From JBLNBN01 sp050260015 (GTDB lineage: Bacteria > Bacteroidota > Ignavibacteria > Kapaibacteriales > UBA2268), in assembly GCA_050260015.1 (NCBI GenBank), contig JBLNBN010000030.1, positions 1-64,000 on the forward strand: a DNA stretch of 64,000 bases, in the 5' to 3' direction. The translations under genes were made by a program, and so were the position numbers. This document shows, in pieces, positions 42,212-51,805 of this stretch. Numbering within the stretch: position 1 is the first letter of the stretch; each line of letters opens with the position of its first letter. A model generated the notes under the pieces. That model was not told the DNA's origin. It did no database searches and was given only the letters and a program-made list of their open reading frames with translations.

Positions 42212-44494
42212 ATGGCATTAAAGTTAGTAAAAGGCGAGCAAACGCTCGCCTTTAACGAAGATACGGCATGGCTCGACAAGTTGAACCAGGTTCAGCGCCA
42301 GGCCGTTGAAATTATAAACGGCCCCGTGCTGATAGTCGCCGGAGCCGGCAGCGGTAAAACGAGAGTAATAACCGCTCGCATTGCATATTTCTTGCAGAAA
42401 AATATAAACCCCTATAATATATTAGCGCTAACCTTTACGAATAAAGCCGCCGCCGAAATGAAGGAGCGCATCGCTCAATACGTCGGCGAGCAAACGGCGC
42501 GAAAAATCTGGGCCGGGACGTTCCATTCGATATTCGCTCGCCTGCTGCGCGAGCATGCCGAAAAGCTGGGCTTTACAACCTCGTTTACAATTTACGACCA
42601 GGACGATTCCGTAAGCCTTATTAAGAAGCTTATCGGGAAGAAGAGCCTCTCCTCCGTCCAAATCCCGCCCTCGCAGGTTAAGAGCATAATCTCGAAAGCA
42701 AAAAACGATCTCGTCAGTTGGATGAAGATGGCCGACGAAGCGGGTTCCCCGGTTGCAAAGCAGATTTCGTATATTTACAAGGAATACGACGAAGAGCTCC
42801 GGGCTAACAACGCGATGGACTTCGACGATTTACTGATCAATATGATAACGCTGCTTCAGAATCATAAAGAAGTTCTGCGATCTTACCAGGAGAGATTTAA
42901 ATTCATATTTGTCGACGAGTACCAGGATACCAACAGGGCGCAATATATAATAATAAATTTGCTGGCTAAAGCGCATCAAAACATATGCGTAGTTGGCGAC
43001 GACGCGCAGAGCATCTACAAATGGCGCGGCGCCGATATCCGCAATATACTTGACTTCCAGAAGGATTATCCTACCGCCAAGGTCATACGATTGGAGCAAA
43101 ATTACCGCTCCACTAAAACAATTTTAGCCGCCGCCGACTGCGTTATCCGGAATAATAAGAATCAAATTCCCAAAAAGCTATGGACGGACAACTTCCAGGG
43201 CGATAAGATCGAAGTGTGGGGCTGCGAGGACGACCGCGACGAGGCGTTCAAGGTAGTCGATTCGATAAAGATACTTGTGCGCGAAGGCAAAAAGCTTAAC
43301 GATTTTGCGGTGCTCTACCGCACGAACGCGCAATCGCTTTCAATAGAGAATGCTCTGAGGAAAGCGAATATCCCCTACGTTATCGTCGGCGGCACTTCAT
43401 TCTACAAGCGAAAGGAAATACGCGACGCGCTCGCGTACCTGAAGTTGATTGTTAACCCCGCCGACAGCGAGGCCCTGCTTAGAATAGTTAACGAGCCGCC
43501 CCGCGGCATAGGCCAGACGTCGCTCGAGCATATTCGCGCGGAAGCCTCCCGCAGGCGCGTTAAGCTTTTAACCGCTTTCGCGGAATCCGAGCAAAACGAA
43601 AAGCTTCAAACCCGAGCAAAAAACGCCGCAAAAGGGTTCTTCGAGCTAATTAATAAGTACTGCGAGCTTAAATCCGTCGTCCCTCCGCATCAATTGCTGC
43701 ACGGCTTGCTCGAGGAGAGCGGACTGCTGGACATGTACCGAGAGATCGAATCGCAGGAGTCGCAGGATAGGCTCGCCAACCTCCAGCAGTTGCTGAACGA
43801 TATTACGTTTTTTGTAAATGAGAATCCGGAGGGAACGCTCGAAGAATACGTCCAGCAGATATCGCTAGCCTCCGAACTCGACGATAAGGACATAACGCAG
43901 AACAAAATAACGCTTATGACGCTCCATTCGGCTAAGGGCCTGGAATTCCCTATCGTATTCATTACGGGCATGGAGAAGGGCATATTCCCGCTCTCGCGAA
44001 ACGACTATCAGCGCGACGAGGAAGAGGAGGAGCGTAGATTATTTTATGTCGGAATTACCCGGGCAAAAGAAAAGTTAATGCTTACTCACTGCGCCCGCCG
44101 AATGCGGTTCGGAGAAATTGCGACGCAGCTTCCATCCAGCTTCCTTTACGAGATAGATAAGGACCTCGTCAGTTGGAAGCGTAGCGGGGTGGATCGCGCA
44201 TTTAGTCCCCAGCCGACGAAATTCTCAGGCGTCGGCTACCCAAGCGCTCCGCCTGAAAAGAAAAAGACGCCAATTTTCGACGATATACCGCAGTACGAAA
44301 ATTATTGCCAGATACCCGCAGCCTCCTCGGCCACGGTTAAGATCGGAGATAAAGTTCGCCATGCGCAATTCGGGGCGGGAAAGGTCATGAGCATATCCGG
44401 GAACGGGAACCAGAGAAAAGCTTTAATACAATTCGACTCGGTAGGGCGCAAACAATTAATGCTGGCGTATGCTCGGCTTGAGATCGTGGGTTGA
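42212..44494 (+). CDS. PcrA/UvrD-type ATP-dependent DNA helicase
   Basis: A 760-residue SF1A helicase for repair and replication-fork maintenance. Motif I AGAGSGKTRVITARIAYF, motif II FVDEYQDTNRAQY, motif III VVGDDAQSIYKWRGA, motif IV EQNYRS, motif V TLHSAKGLEF and motif VI YVGITRAKEKL are in order. The C-terminal KIGDKVRHAQFGAGKVMSIS is the PcrA tail that binds RNA polymerase. No nuclease domain is fused, so it is not the AddA partner of the AddB-like protein by sequence. Confidence 0.96.
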   Translation: MALKLVKGEQTLAFNEDTAWLDKLNQVQRQAVEIINGPVLIVAGAGSGKTRVITARIAYFLQKNINPYNILALTFTNKAAAEMKERIAQYVGEQTARKIWAGTFHSIFARLLREHAEKLGFTTSFTIYDQDDSVSLIKKLIGKKSLSSVQIPPSQVKSIISKAKNDLVSWMKMADEAGSPVAKQISYIYKEYDEELRANNAMDFDDLLINMITLLQNHKEVLRSYQERFKFIFVDEYQDTNRAQYIIINLLAKAHQNICVVGDDAQSIYKWRGADIRNILDFQKDYPTAKVIRLEQNYRSTKTILAAADCVIRNNKNQIPKKLWTDNFQGDKIEVWGCEDDRDEAFKVVDSIKILVREGKKLNDFAVLYRTNAQSLSIENALRKANIPYVIVGGTSFYKRKEIRDALAYLKLIVNPADSEALLRIVNEPPRGIGQTSLEHIRAEASRRRVKLLTAFAESEQNEKLQTRAKNAAKGFFELINKYCELKSVVPPHQLLHGLLEESGLLDMYREIESQESQDRLANLQQLLNDITFFVNENPEGTLEEYVQQISLASELDDKDITQNKITLMTLHSAKGLEFPIVFITGMEKGIFPLSRNDYQRDEEEEERRLFYVGITRAKEKLMLTHCARRMRFGEIATQLPSSFLYEIDKDLVSWKRSGVDRAFSPQPTKFSGVGYPSAPPEKKKTPIFDDIPQYENYCQIPAASSATVKIGDKVRHAQFGAGKVMSISGNGNQRKALIQFDSVGRKQLMLAYARLEIVG

Positions 44495-44582
44495 GAAAAA
44501 TGATTTTAATAAATTAATACAATATTAATTGGTTGTAAATCCTTAACTTAGTAGATTAGCGCCTTAAATCTTGGAGAAGCGC

Positions 44583-46472
44583 TTGTTACTAAAATATAAA
44601 TGCTTTGTCATTTTGTTTCTTTTTGCCTCGATTTCGGCTTTTGCTGGACCCGAAAAAATACGACGCGACATAGTTGTGCTAAAAGCTTTCTCCTCCGAGT
44701 TAGCCGATAGCGTGGAAAAATCAACAAATCATACGCGCACGTTTAATTTATTAAACGATTTATTGAGTCAATCAAGCTCGATCGGGTATAAAGCTGGAGA
44801 GATCCAAGCAAGAATTTTGTTGGGCAAATTCTACTATTTGCGCGGCGAATATACCAAGAGCATAAGCGAGTACAACTCCTCGCTTATGCTCTCCAAGCGG
44901 GATGAATCGACCCCGGAATTAGGCGAGATATATCGCTCGATCGGGGAAGTCTACCGCTCCGTATTTCAAAGGGAAAAGGCGTTAGCATACCTGGACACGG
45001 CCGAGGCTATCTTTGCTGCGATAGGGGACAATTACGGATTGGCAAAGGTCAAGAACAGGCAGGCCGCAATTAAGCTACAGCTAAACGAACGCGCCGCTGC
45101 CGTGGAACTTTGTAAATCGTCGAACTCGTTAATTAGTTCGCTGCAAATAAGCCGGCCACGATTGGACGACCTGCGGGGGAATAATTATAATATTCTCGCG
45201 AAAACTTTTGTCCGCCGACCGGACTCGTCATATTTTTACTATTATAAAGCAATCGAGTCATTTCAAAGAGCCCGCTCCCTGGATTTGCCCAACGCATATA
45301 TTAATCTTGCCGCAGAATATTTACAGAACGACCAAGCCGACTCCGCATTAAAGTACTCGCTGGCCGCCTACGAAAAAAGTTCGAGGTCGGGCGTTAGCTC
45401 GTACGTTCACACTGCGGCTGCGATAGCGGCGAGCGCCTTTTATCGCATGGGCGATTATCGGAAAGCGTTCGATTATCTCAAAATTAACGGGGATATACGC
45501 AATAGGATCATTAGCGAGAAATTTGACAGCAAGTTTGCCGACGTACAAAAAAGCTTTGAAAATGCGATCACACAGGCGGAATTTAGAGGGGAGCAAAAAA
45601 AAGCCGAGTACCTTGCCGCAATTGCTGCGGCTATTCTATTGCTATCGGCGATTACAATAGTTATACTACGTAAGAAAAACGCTCTGATCAAGCGAAAGAA
45701 CGCCGAGCTTTCCGCCGCTTACAAGCTCATTTATATAAAGAACCAGGATTTAGACGAATTAAACGAAACCAAGGACAAGTTTTTCTCGCTTATAGCTCAC
45801 GATCTAAAGAATCCGCTCGGATCAATCAGGTTTTTATCCGATATGCTTAGGTCCAATTACGCGGAATTCGAGGATACGGACAAGCAGGAGTACATAGAAG
45901 AAATAGCTAAAACGAGCGAGCAGCTAAACCGACTATTGGAAAATTTACTAAGCTGGGCCCGCTCGCAGCAAGGGAAAGTAAAATTCAACCCTGAGCGCAA
46001 CGATATAGGCGCGCTGATCAATACTGTAGTAATGCTTTTGGATAGCTCCGCGAAGAAGAAATCGATCGGCATTCATAAGGCCTGCCAAATCGAATCGCCA
46101 ATAATAATCGATGCGAACATGATTAATACCGTGATACGCAATTTAGTCTCCAACGCAATAAAATTCACAAGCGAACGCGGCACAATTACTATATCGGCCA
46201 GGGAAACCGCAACGTCCGACGACGGCAAAGCGGTGTTGGTGTCGGTGAAGGATACCGGGATTGGTATGACCGCAGAAGAAACGGAGAAATTATTTAAGAT
46301 CGATAAAGTATTTTCAAAGCCGGGCACGAACGAAGAGAAGGGCACAGGGCTCGGGTTAATACTTTGCAAAGAGTTCGTGGAACGCCACGGCGGGCGAATT
46401 TGGGTGGAAAGCGAGTGCGGAAAGGGAACTTGCTTTAAGTTTACTATACCTTCCGCCCCGGGTAAAAGTTAA
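44583..46472 (+). CDS. TPR-containing sensor histidine kinase
   Basis: A 629-residue membrane kinase with an N-terminal signal/anchor (LLKYKCFVILFLFASISAFA), about five TPR-like repeats in the periplasm (about 50-310, for example LGEIYRSIGEVYRSVFQREKALAYL), one transmembrane helix (AAIAAAILLLSAITIVIL), and HisKA (FSLIAHDLKNPLGS) plus HATPase (VIRNLVSNAIKF, DTGIGM, GTGLGLILCKEF). Sensing of a peptide or protein partner by TPRs is an inference. A TTG at 44583 is preferred as start, as TTGGAGAAG just upstream contains the ribosome site; the TTG at 44571 overlaps it. No response regulator is encoded next to it. Confidence 0.9.
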   Translation: MLLKYKCFVILFLFASISAFAGPEKIRRDIVVLKAFSSELADSVEKSTNHTRTFNLLNDLLSQSSSIGYKAGEIQARILLGKFYYLRGEYTKSISEYNSSLMLSKRDESTPELGEIYRSIGEVYRSVFQREKALAYLDTAEAIFAAIGDNYGLAKVKNRQAAIKLQLNERAAAVELCKSSNSLISSLQISRPRLDDLRGNNYNILAKTFVRRPDSSYFYYYKAIESFQRARSLDLPNAYINLAAEYLQNDQADSALKYSLAAYEKSSRSGVSSYVHTAAAIAASAFYRMGDYRKAFDYLKINGDIRNRIISEKFDSKFADVQKSFENAITQAEFRGEQKKAEYLAAIAAAILLLSAITIVILRKKNALIKRKNAELSAAYKLIYIKNQDLDELNETKDKFFSLIAHDLKNPLGSIRFLSDMLRSNYAEFEDTDKQEYIEEIAKTSEQLNRLLENLLSWARSQQGKVKFNPERNDIGALINTVVMLLDSSAKKKSIGIHKACQIESPIIIDANMINTVIRNLVSNAIKFTSERGTITISARETATSDDGKAVLVSVKDTGIGMTAEETEKLFKIDKVFSKPGTNEEKGTGLGLILCKEFVERHGGRIWVESECGKGTCFKFTIPSAPGKS

Positions 46473-46480
46473 TTTTACGC

Positions 46481-46516
46481 AATAAAAAAGCCCGATAAAC
46501 TTTATATTTATCGGGC
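46481..46516 (-). terminator. terminator of the tRNA-Arg gene
   Basis: 10-bp stem GCCCGATAAA / TTTATCGGGC with a 7-base loop. On the minus strand it is followed by T6 (A-run at 46484-46489). It sits between the kinase stop and the tRNA. Confidence 0.9.
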
Positions 46517-46523
46517 TTACCTG

Positions 46524-46597
<74 letters not shown>

Positions 46598-46609
46598 TCA
46601 AAGAGACTA

Positions 46610-46640
46610 CAAAATTAAAGAAATAATTTTAAAAAACAAA
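46610..46640 (-). promoter_or_regulatory. Bacteroidota-type promoter for tRNA-Arg
   Basis: On the minus strand TTTG (46640-46637), exactly 19 bases, then TAATTTTG (46617-46610), matching the Bacteroidota -33/-7 consensus TTTG-N~19-TAnnTTTG. The predicted start lies 5-8 bases before the mature tRNA. Confidence 0.9.
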
Positions 46641-46671
46641 TTTGCAATTTGGAAAAAATTAGTTAATTTTG
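46641..46671 (+). promoter_or_regulatory. Bacteroidota-type promoter for SRP RNA
   Basis: TTTG (46641-46644), exactly 19 bases, TAATTTTG (46664-46671). Start site expected near 46678. It is back-to-back with the tRNA promoter: the two -33 boxes abut as the palindrome CAAATTTG (46637-46644). Confidence 0.9.
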
Positions 46672-46682
46672 TGAACGTTTAC

Positions 46683-46782
46683 GGAGTCAAGTCCCGTGCA
46701 GCTAAGCCAAACCCAACCCCGTCAGGTCCGGAAGGAAGCAGCGGTAAGTTTGTGTTTAGGGTGTTACGGTAAACTTGGCTCT
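46683..46782 (+). ncRNA. ffs: signal recognition particle RNA (bacterial small SRP RNA)
   Basis: Contains the nearly invariant domain IV core GTCAGGTCCGGAAGGAAGCAGC (46721-46742) split around the GGAA tetraloop and the asymmetric A-C loop that binds Ffh. The ends pair (GAGTCAAGT with ACTTGGCTC, then CCGT with ACGG), giving a hairpin of about 100 bases as in 4.5S RNA. A T8 tract (46782-46789) directly follows the last stem and ends transcription. Confidence 0.96.
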
Positions 46783-46830
46783 TTTTTTTATTTTTTGCAT
46801 TTTTAAAGCTGATAATATGTGAAAAATTGG

Positions 46831-46838
46831 TAAATTTG
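46831..46838 (+). promoter_or_regulatory. probable -7 box for rng
   Basis: TAAATTTG matches TAnnTTTG 27 bases before the rng ATG, after the SRP terminator. The -33 element is poor (GCTG). Confidence 0.5.
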
Positions 46839-46865
46839 TGTTTTAGAGTTAACAAAATTTAAGCG

Positions 46866-48449
46866 ATGAAAAAAGAAATAATAATTAATTCCGCAATCAA
46901 TGAAGTCAGGGTTGCTATAACTGAAGACGGAGCTTTAGCGGAATTTTTTATTGAATTGCCGGATAAAGAACGTTATATAGGCAATATTTATTACGGTAAG
47001 ATTAATAAGGTAGTTTCCGGCATTAAAGCCGCTTTCGTGAATATCGGGATTTCGCAGGACGCATTTCTGCACTTCTCCGACGTCGACGAATCCATGGAGA
47101 ACTCATTTTTTAGCGACGACGATTTCGACGAGGAAGAAAGCCCCGCGGAAGTCGAGGAAAAGGAAAGCGACAAGCGACGCAACGCCTGGCGCGAAGACTT
47201 CCGTAAAAGGCAGGAAGAGCTCATTAATTCCCTGGAAACGGGCAAGGAGCTTTTGGTGCAAGTCGTGCGGGAAGCCTACGGCAATAAGGGCATGAAGGTC
47301 ACTACAAAGATCGCCTTGCCCGGCAGGTACGTAGTTTTGCTTCCATTCGACACAATGATCGGCGTCTCGAAAAAGATTTCTTCGTTTTCCGAAAGAAAGC
47401 GCCTCAGAAGCCTTGCACGCAAAGTTTTGCCCGCCGGCTTCGGCTGCATCATTCGCACTGCCGCTCGCGGTAAGACCGAAGAAGAATTAGGCCAGGATTG
47501 GGCTCAATTGCTCGAAACCTGGAAAGAGATCGAGCAAAAAATTCAACGCTCCCGCGATCCCGGCATTGTTTACCAGGATATGCAGCTGGCTACAAGCGTC
47601 GTTCGCGATCTCTTCACAGCGGAAGTCGAAAAAGTCGTTATCGATTCAAAAAAAATATATAAAGAGATAACTTCCTATCTTAAGAGGATCTCGCCCAATT
47701 TGCTCGATAAAGTCCAGCTCTATACGGGCGTCGACCCCATTTTCGAAGCGTTCGGCGTCGAAAAGGAATTGGCAAAAACTACGAAGCGCCGCGTCGGGCT
47801 ACCGAGCGGAGGCGACATAGTAATCGATAAAACCGAGGCCATGACCGTTATCGACGTAAATAGCGGCAGGGCGACCAGCGAGAAAGACCAGGAAAAGAAC
47901 GCGTTAAAGACCAATATGGAAGCCGCTACGGAAATCGCGAAGCAAATGCGCCTGCGCGACATCGGCGGAATGATTATAGTCGACTTCATCGATCTCTTCA
48001 GCGAGGCAGGTAAGAGAAAGATCTACGCGGAAATGAAAAAGGAGCTCAACAAGGACAGGGCAAAAACTGTCTTTTATCCCTTGACGCAACTTGGACTTTT
48101 ACAAATCACCCGTCAGCGCGTCAGCCAAAATATCGAAGAAAAAATTAGCGAGCAATGCCCGCTTTGCAACGGCAGCGGTAGGATTGTCTCGAAAACGGTA
48201 TTGCTGAATTCAATAGAACGGTGGTTGAAAAATTTCCGTAAGAGCTCGACAGAATTCCGACTCGAGTTATACGTCCATCCGAACATCGCGCAGTTCCTAA
48301 CGGACGGCGCAATATCGAATCTATCTAAGCTTATGCTTAAGTACTTCGTCAAAGTATCCGTTCGACGGGATGAGAATTTGCCGATAAACCAATTCAAATT
48401 CTTCTCGCTCCGCCGGCAAAAAGACATTACAAATGATTTTACGGCGTGA
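46866..48449 (+). CDS. rng: ribonuclease E/G family endoribonuclease
   Basis: Cleaves single-stranded RNA in rRNA maturation and mRNA turnover. The 527-residue protein fits RNase G in length, without the RNase E scaffold tail. An S1 domain (ERYIGNIYYGKINKVVSGIK, AFVNIG) is interrupted by an acidic insertion (about 75-120, SDDDFDEEESPAEVEEKE), followed by the catalytic core (VIDVNSG and IVDFIDL acids) and the zinc-link CPLCNGSGR. The next gene, dxr, starts one base after its stop. Confidence 0.95.
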   Translation: MKKEIIINSAINEVRVAITEDGALAEFFIELPDKERYIGNIYYGKINKVVSGIKAAFVNIGISQDAFLHFSDVDESMENSFFSDDDFDEEESPAEVEEKESDKRRNAWREDFRKRQEELINSLETGKELLVQVVREAYGNKGMKVTTKIALPGRYVVLLPFDTMIGVSKKISSFSERKRLRSLARKVLPAGFGCIIRTAARGKTEEELGQDWAQLLETWKEIEQKIQRSRDPGIVYQDMQLATSVVRDLFTAEVEKVVIDSKKIYKEITSYLKRISPNLLDKVQLYTGVDPIFEAFGVEKELAKTTKRRVGLPSGGDIVIDKTEAMTVIDVNSGRATSEKDQEKNALKTNMEAATEIAKQMRLRDIGGMIIVDFIDLFSEAGKRKIYAEMKKELNKDRAKTVFYPLTQLGLLQITRQRVSQNIEEKISEQCPLCNGSGRIVSKTVLLNSIERWLKNFRKSSTEFRLELYVHPNIAQFLTDGAISNLSKLMLKYFVKVSVRRDENLPINQFKFFSLRRQKDITNDFTA

Positions 48450-48450
48450 G

Positions 48451-49629
48451 ATGTCCGAAGAAAAAAAGTACGTTACTATATTCGGTTCTACAGGATCGAT
48501 AGGTTCTCAAACGATTGACGCATTAAGCCGACTGCCTGAATATTCAGTTGATTTCCTGACGGTAAATAGTAAAATTGGCGATCTCGAGCGGCAAGTAAAC
48601 GAATGCAACCCGCTCGGGGTAGTCGTTTCCGACGAAGCTGCATATAAGGAATTTAAGAGTTCGACTAGCTATAAAGGTAAGATCCTTTGCGGCGAGGAAG
48701 GTTTGCTGGAGGCTGCGTCCTCGCCCCGGACCACCATCGTTTTATCCTCGCTCGTCGGCTTCGCCGGCGTTAAGCCCACCATAGCCGCTATTAACGCGGG
48801 GAAGACAATCGCTCTTGCAAACAAAGAAACGCTGGTTTCCGCCGGCGAAATCGTTATGTCGCTCGCTAAGGAGCGCGGCGTACCGATTCTCGCAGTCGAC
48901 AGCGAGCACAGCGCTATAATGCAGTGCCTCGCAGGGGAGAGCGCCGAAGCGATAGAGAAGTTAATCCTAACTGCGTCCGGCGGCCCCTTCCGCGACACCC
49001 CGCTCGATAAATTCGCCGATATAACGCTCGAGCAGGCGCTCCGCCATCCGAATTGGAACATGGGGGCGAAGATTACTATCGATTCCGCCACGATGATGAA
49101 TAAAGGATTCGAGATAATCGAAGCGCGCTGGCTGTTCGACATCGAAGAATCGCGCATCGACGTGCTTATTCATCCTCAAAGCATTACGCATTCCCTCGTA
49201 GCGTTCCGCGACGGTTCGGTTAAGGCTCAGCTGGGCATGCCGGATATGCGAGCCCCTATAACTTACGCGCTTACGTACCCTCGCAGATTGAGCTATGATT
49301 TCCCGCGTTTGGACCTCTCGGAAATCGGGAAACTTGAATTTTATAAACCCGATTTTCGACGCTATCCTTGCCTTGAATTGGCCTACGAAGCCATTAAAAA
49401 GGGGGGCGGAGCGACATGCGCATTAAATGCCGCAAATGAAGTTGCGGTAAATTCGTTCTTAACCAAGAAAATTAAATTCACGCAAATTGCGCGATGCGCC
49501 GAAGCCGCGCTCAAATCAATGCCCTCGATAAATTCAAGCGAATTAAGCGAAGTTATTGCTTTGGACCGTGAAACGCGCGCGTTTACGTACGATTTTATCA
49601 AAAATGATTTATCCACCATTAGCGCTTAA
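48451..49629 (+). CDS. dxr: 1-deoxy-D-xylulose 5-phosphate reductoisomerase
   Basis: Second step of the MEP isoprenoid pathway. The 392-residue protein has the NADPH site FGSTGSIGSQTIDAL, ALANKETLVSAGE, metal/substrate acids in AVDSEHSA, the flexible loop MKGFE-type NKGFEIIEARWLF and the HPQSITHSLV region. The ATG at 48451 (one base after the rng stop) is preferred over the overlapping ATG at 48433. A translationally coupled start is likely. Confidence 0.96.
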   Translation: MSEEKKYVTIFGSTGSIGSQTIDALSRLPEYSVDFLTVNSKIGDLERQVNECNPLGVVVSDEAAYKEFKSSTSYKGKILCGEEGLLEAASSPRTTIVLSSLVGFAGVKPTIAAINAGKTIALANKETLVSAGEIVMSLAKERGVPILAVDSEHSAIMQCLAGESAEAIEKLILTASGGPFRDTPLDKFADITLEQALRHPNWNMGAKITIDSATMMNKGFEIIEARWLFDIEESRIDVLIHPQSITHSLVAFRDGSVKAQLGMPDMRAPITYALTYPRRLSYDFPRLDLSEIGKLEFYKPDFRRYPCLELAYEAIKKGGGATCALNAANEVAVNSFLTKKIKFTQIARCAEAALKSMPSINSSELSEVIALDRETRAFTYDFIKNDLSTISA

Positions 49630-49641
49630 CAAGATAATATT

Positions 49642-51009
49642 ATGGGATTCCTAAGCGATATTTTTTATTTTATAATCGTAATTGCGGTTTTAGTCGTTAT
49701 TCATGAATTTGGGCACTTCCTCGCCGCGCGTCTTTGCGGCGTTCGCGCCGACGTCTTTTCGGTCGGTATGGGCGCCCGCCTCTTCGGTTGGAACAGGAGA
49801 ACCGGATTTACCCTTGGCAAGCTCCCGGAAGATTTAGAATTGGAAGGGAAGACGGATTGGCGGCTTTCGCTCTTGCCAATCGGCGGCTACGTTAAGATCT
49901 CCGGCATGGTCGACGAGAGCTTCGACACTGATTTTGCCGGCAAGCCCGCCGAACCCTGGGAATTTCGCTCTAAGGGAACGCTCGCAAAGGTATTTATTCT
50001 TACCGGCGGCGTTCTAATGAATTTCCTTTCCGCTATAATTATTTTCTCGGCCCTAACTTATTCCAACGGCGAGATTGATCTTGCAACGACTAAGATAGCG
50101 TACGTCGGTAGCGGGACCGTTGCCGAGAAGATCGGATTTCAGAAAGGCGACGAGATACTCTCCGTTAACGGCAAGAATACTGATAGCTGGGGTAACGCAT
50201 TAGAGCTTCTAACGCTCGAAGACTTTGGCTCCAATCGCAACATCGTCGTTAATCGCAACGGCGGGCAAGTCACGTTAAACGTTCGCGGCTCGGAAATAAT
50301 CAAAGCTCTCGCCGACCAGAAAAATATAGGTATCGAACCCGCCGGCAAGCGGTTGGTACTACAGATGGTCGAGACGGCTCGCCCGGCCGGCAAAGTCGGC
50401 CTTAAAGGCGGCGATACCGTGCTAACGCTTGGCGGCGACGTAGTCGTCGGCTTCGATCAATTTACCGGGATACTGAAAAAGCATAAAGAAAAGCCGGTAG
50501 TAATCGAGGTTAAAAGAGGCTCAGCAGTAATATCCGACACTCTGGTTCCCGATTCCGACGGAAAGATCGGCGTACAGTTTGGCTTTGACTATACAGGCGC
50601 GATAATAAAGAAAGAATTCGGCCCTATCGAATCGATAAGCGCCGGCTGGAACCAAACGATCGGCTCGATTGAGCTGTTCTACGGATCGATATCGCAACTG
50701 TTCAAGGGCAACATTTCGTTCAAGCAGAGCTTTGGCGGTCCGATAATGATCGCCAACCAAGCGAGCAAATCCGCCGAACGCGGTTTAGACAGCTTCCTGA
50801 CTTTCCTCGCTATGCTCTCGATAACCCTGGCTGTAATTAACATTTTACCTTTCCCCGCCCTGGACGGCGGCCACTTGCTGTTCACTATTATCGAAGGTAT
50901 TATCCGTAGGGAAATCCCGATAAAAGTTAAGATGGCTTTCCAGCAGGCGGGCATTATAATACTATTATTATTTATGGCAATTGTGCTGTACAACGATATA
51001 GTAAGATAA
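49642..51009 (+). CDS. rseP: RseP-type site-2 zinc metalloprotease
   Basis: An intramembrane protease cleaving anti-sigma factors or leftover signal peptides. The 455-residue protein has H21-E22-F-G-H25 in the first helix, two PDZ-like regions (about 125-200 and 225-290) and the third zinc ligand in NILPFPALDGGHLLF, then a last helix. Twelve bases follow dxr, as in many genomes where rseP follows dxr (with bamA often after it, not here). Confidence 0.96.
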   Translation: MGFLSDIFYFIIVIAVLVVIHEFGHFLAARLCGVRADVFSVGMGARLFGWNRRTGFTLGKLPEDLELEGKTDWRLSLLPIGGYVKISGMVDESFDTDFAGKPAEPWEFRSKGTLAKVFILTGGVLMNFLSAIIIFSALTYSNGEIDLATTKIAYVGSGTVAEKIGFQKGDEILSVNGKNTDSWGNALELLTLEDFGSNRNIVVNRNGGQVTLNVRGSEIIKALADQKNIGIEPAGKRLVLQMVETARPAGKVGLKGGDTVLTLGGDVVVGFDQFTGILKKHKEKPVVIEVKRGSAVISDTLVPDSDGKIGVQFGFDYTGAIIKKEFGPIESISAGWNQTIGSIELFYGSISQLFKGNISFKQSFGGPIMIANQASKSAERGLDSFLTFLAMLSITLAVINILPFPALDGGHLLFTIIEGIIRREIPIKVKMAFQQAGIIILLLFMAIVLYNDIVR

Positions 51010-51015
51010 TTGAAC

Positions 51016-51795
51016 ATGAAAGAAAAAAAGAAATTAAATATCCTCGTCACAAACGACGACGGTATAGATTCGCCGGGCATACTCGCGCTCGCGAACAGGC
51101 TTAAGGAAATCGGCAACGTTATCGTAGTCGCCCCGGACAGGCAGCAAAGCGCAGTCGGGCACTCCCTAACGGTTGCAAATCCGCTTCGAGTTACACCCTT
51201 CAGGCGCGACGGCAGCGTGTTCGGCTACGCGATCAACGGCACCCCTTCGGATTGCGTTAAGCTTGCCGTATCGGCAATTCTTAAAGAAAAGCCCGACATG
51301 GTGGTGTCCGGTATTAATCACGGGCAAAATACCGCCATAAACGTGTTATATTCTGGCACAGTTTCTGCTGCAACGGAAGGTATGCTGCTCGGTATACCTT
51401 CAATGGCAGTATCGCTCTGTTCGCACAGCTACGAGGCGGACATGACTGGAGCGGCCGATTGGGCGTTGAAAATTGCCAAACGGCTCTTTGAATTAAAATT
51501 GCCGAACGATACGGTCCTGAATGTTAACGTTCCTAACATTTCTGCCGATAAGATAAAAGGGTGCAAAGTAGTAAGATTAAGCGACGCAATCTGGGACGAT
51601 TACTATGAGCGACGCTTAGATCCGTATAAAAGAGAGTACTTTTGGTTCGCCGGAGACTATAAATTAGCCGAAGGCGATATCGATACTGACGACTCGGCAA
51701 TCGTCGAAGGTTACGTCGCTTTAACGCCAATTCATTTTAAATTTACCAATACAAGTTTCTTAAAAAAGATGAAACATATTGAAGACATAATCTAG
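51016..51795 (+). CDS. surE: 5'/3'-nucleotidase SurE
   Basis: A 259-residue metal-dependent phosphatase of nucleoside monophosphates. Signature NILVTNDDGIDSPGI, SAVGHSLTV and SGINHGQNTAINVLYSGTV are intact. The frame opens at a TTG (51010) overlapping nothing; the ATG at 51016, six bases after the rseP stop, is preferred. Cotranscribed with rng-dxr-rseP. Confidence 0.96.
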   Translation: MKEKKKLNILVTNDDGIDSPGILALANRLKEIGNVIVVAPDRQQSAVGHSLTVANPLRVTPFRRDGSVFGYAINGTPSDCVKLAVSAILKEKPDMVVSGINHGQNTAINVLYSGTVSAATEGMLLGIPSMAVSLCSHSYEADMTGAADWALKIAKRLFELKLPNDTVLNVNVPNISADKIKGCKVVRLSDAIWDDYYERRLDPYKREYFWFAGDYKLAEGDIDTDDSAIVEGYVALTPIHFKFTNTSFLKKMKHIEDII

Positions 51796-51805
51796 AAGAG
51801 GCCTC

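Noticed and set aside
46481..46516. Terminator for the plus-strand TPR kinase
   Set aside because: On the plus strand the hairpin is followed by TTACCTG, not a T-run; the T-run is only on the minus strand, so it serves the tRNA.
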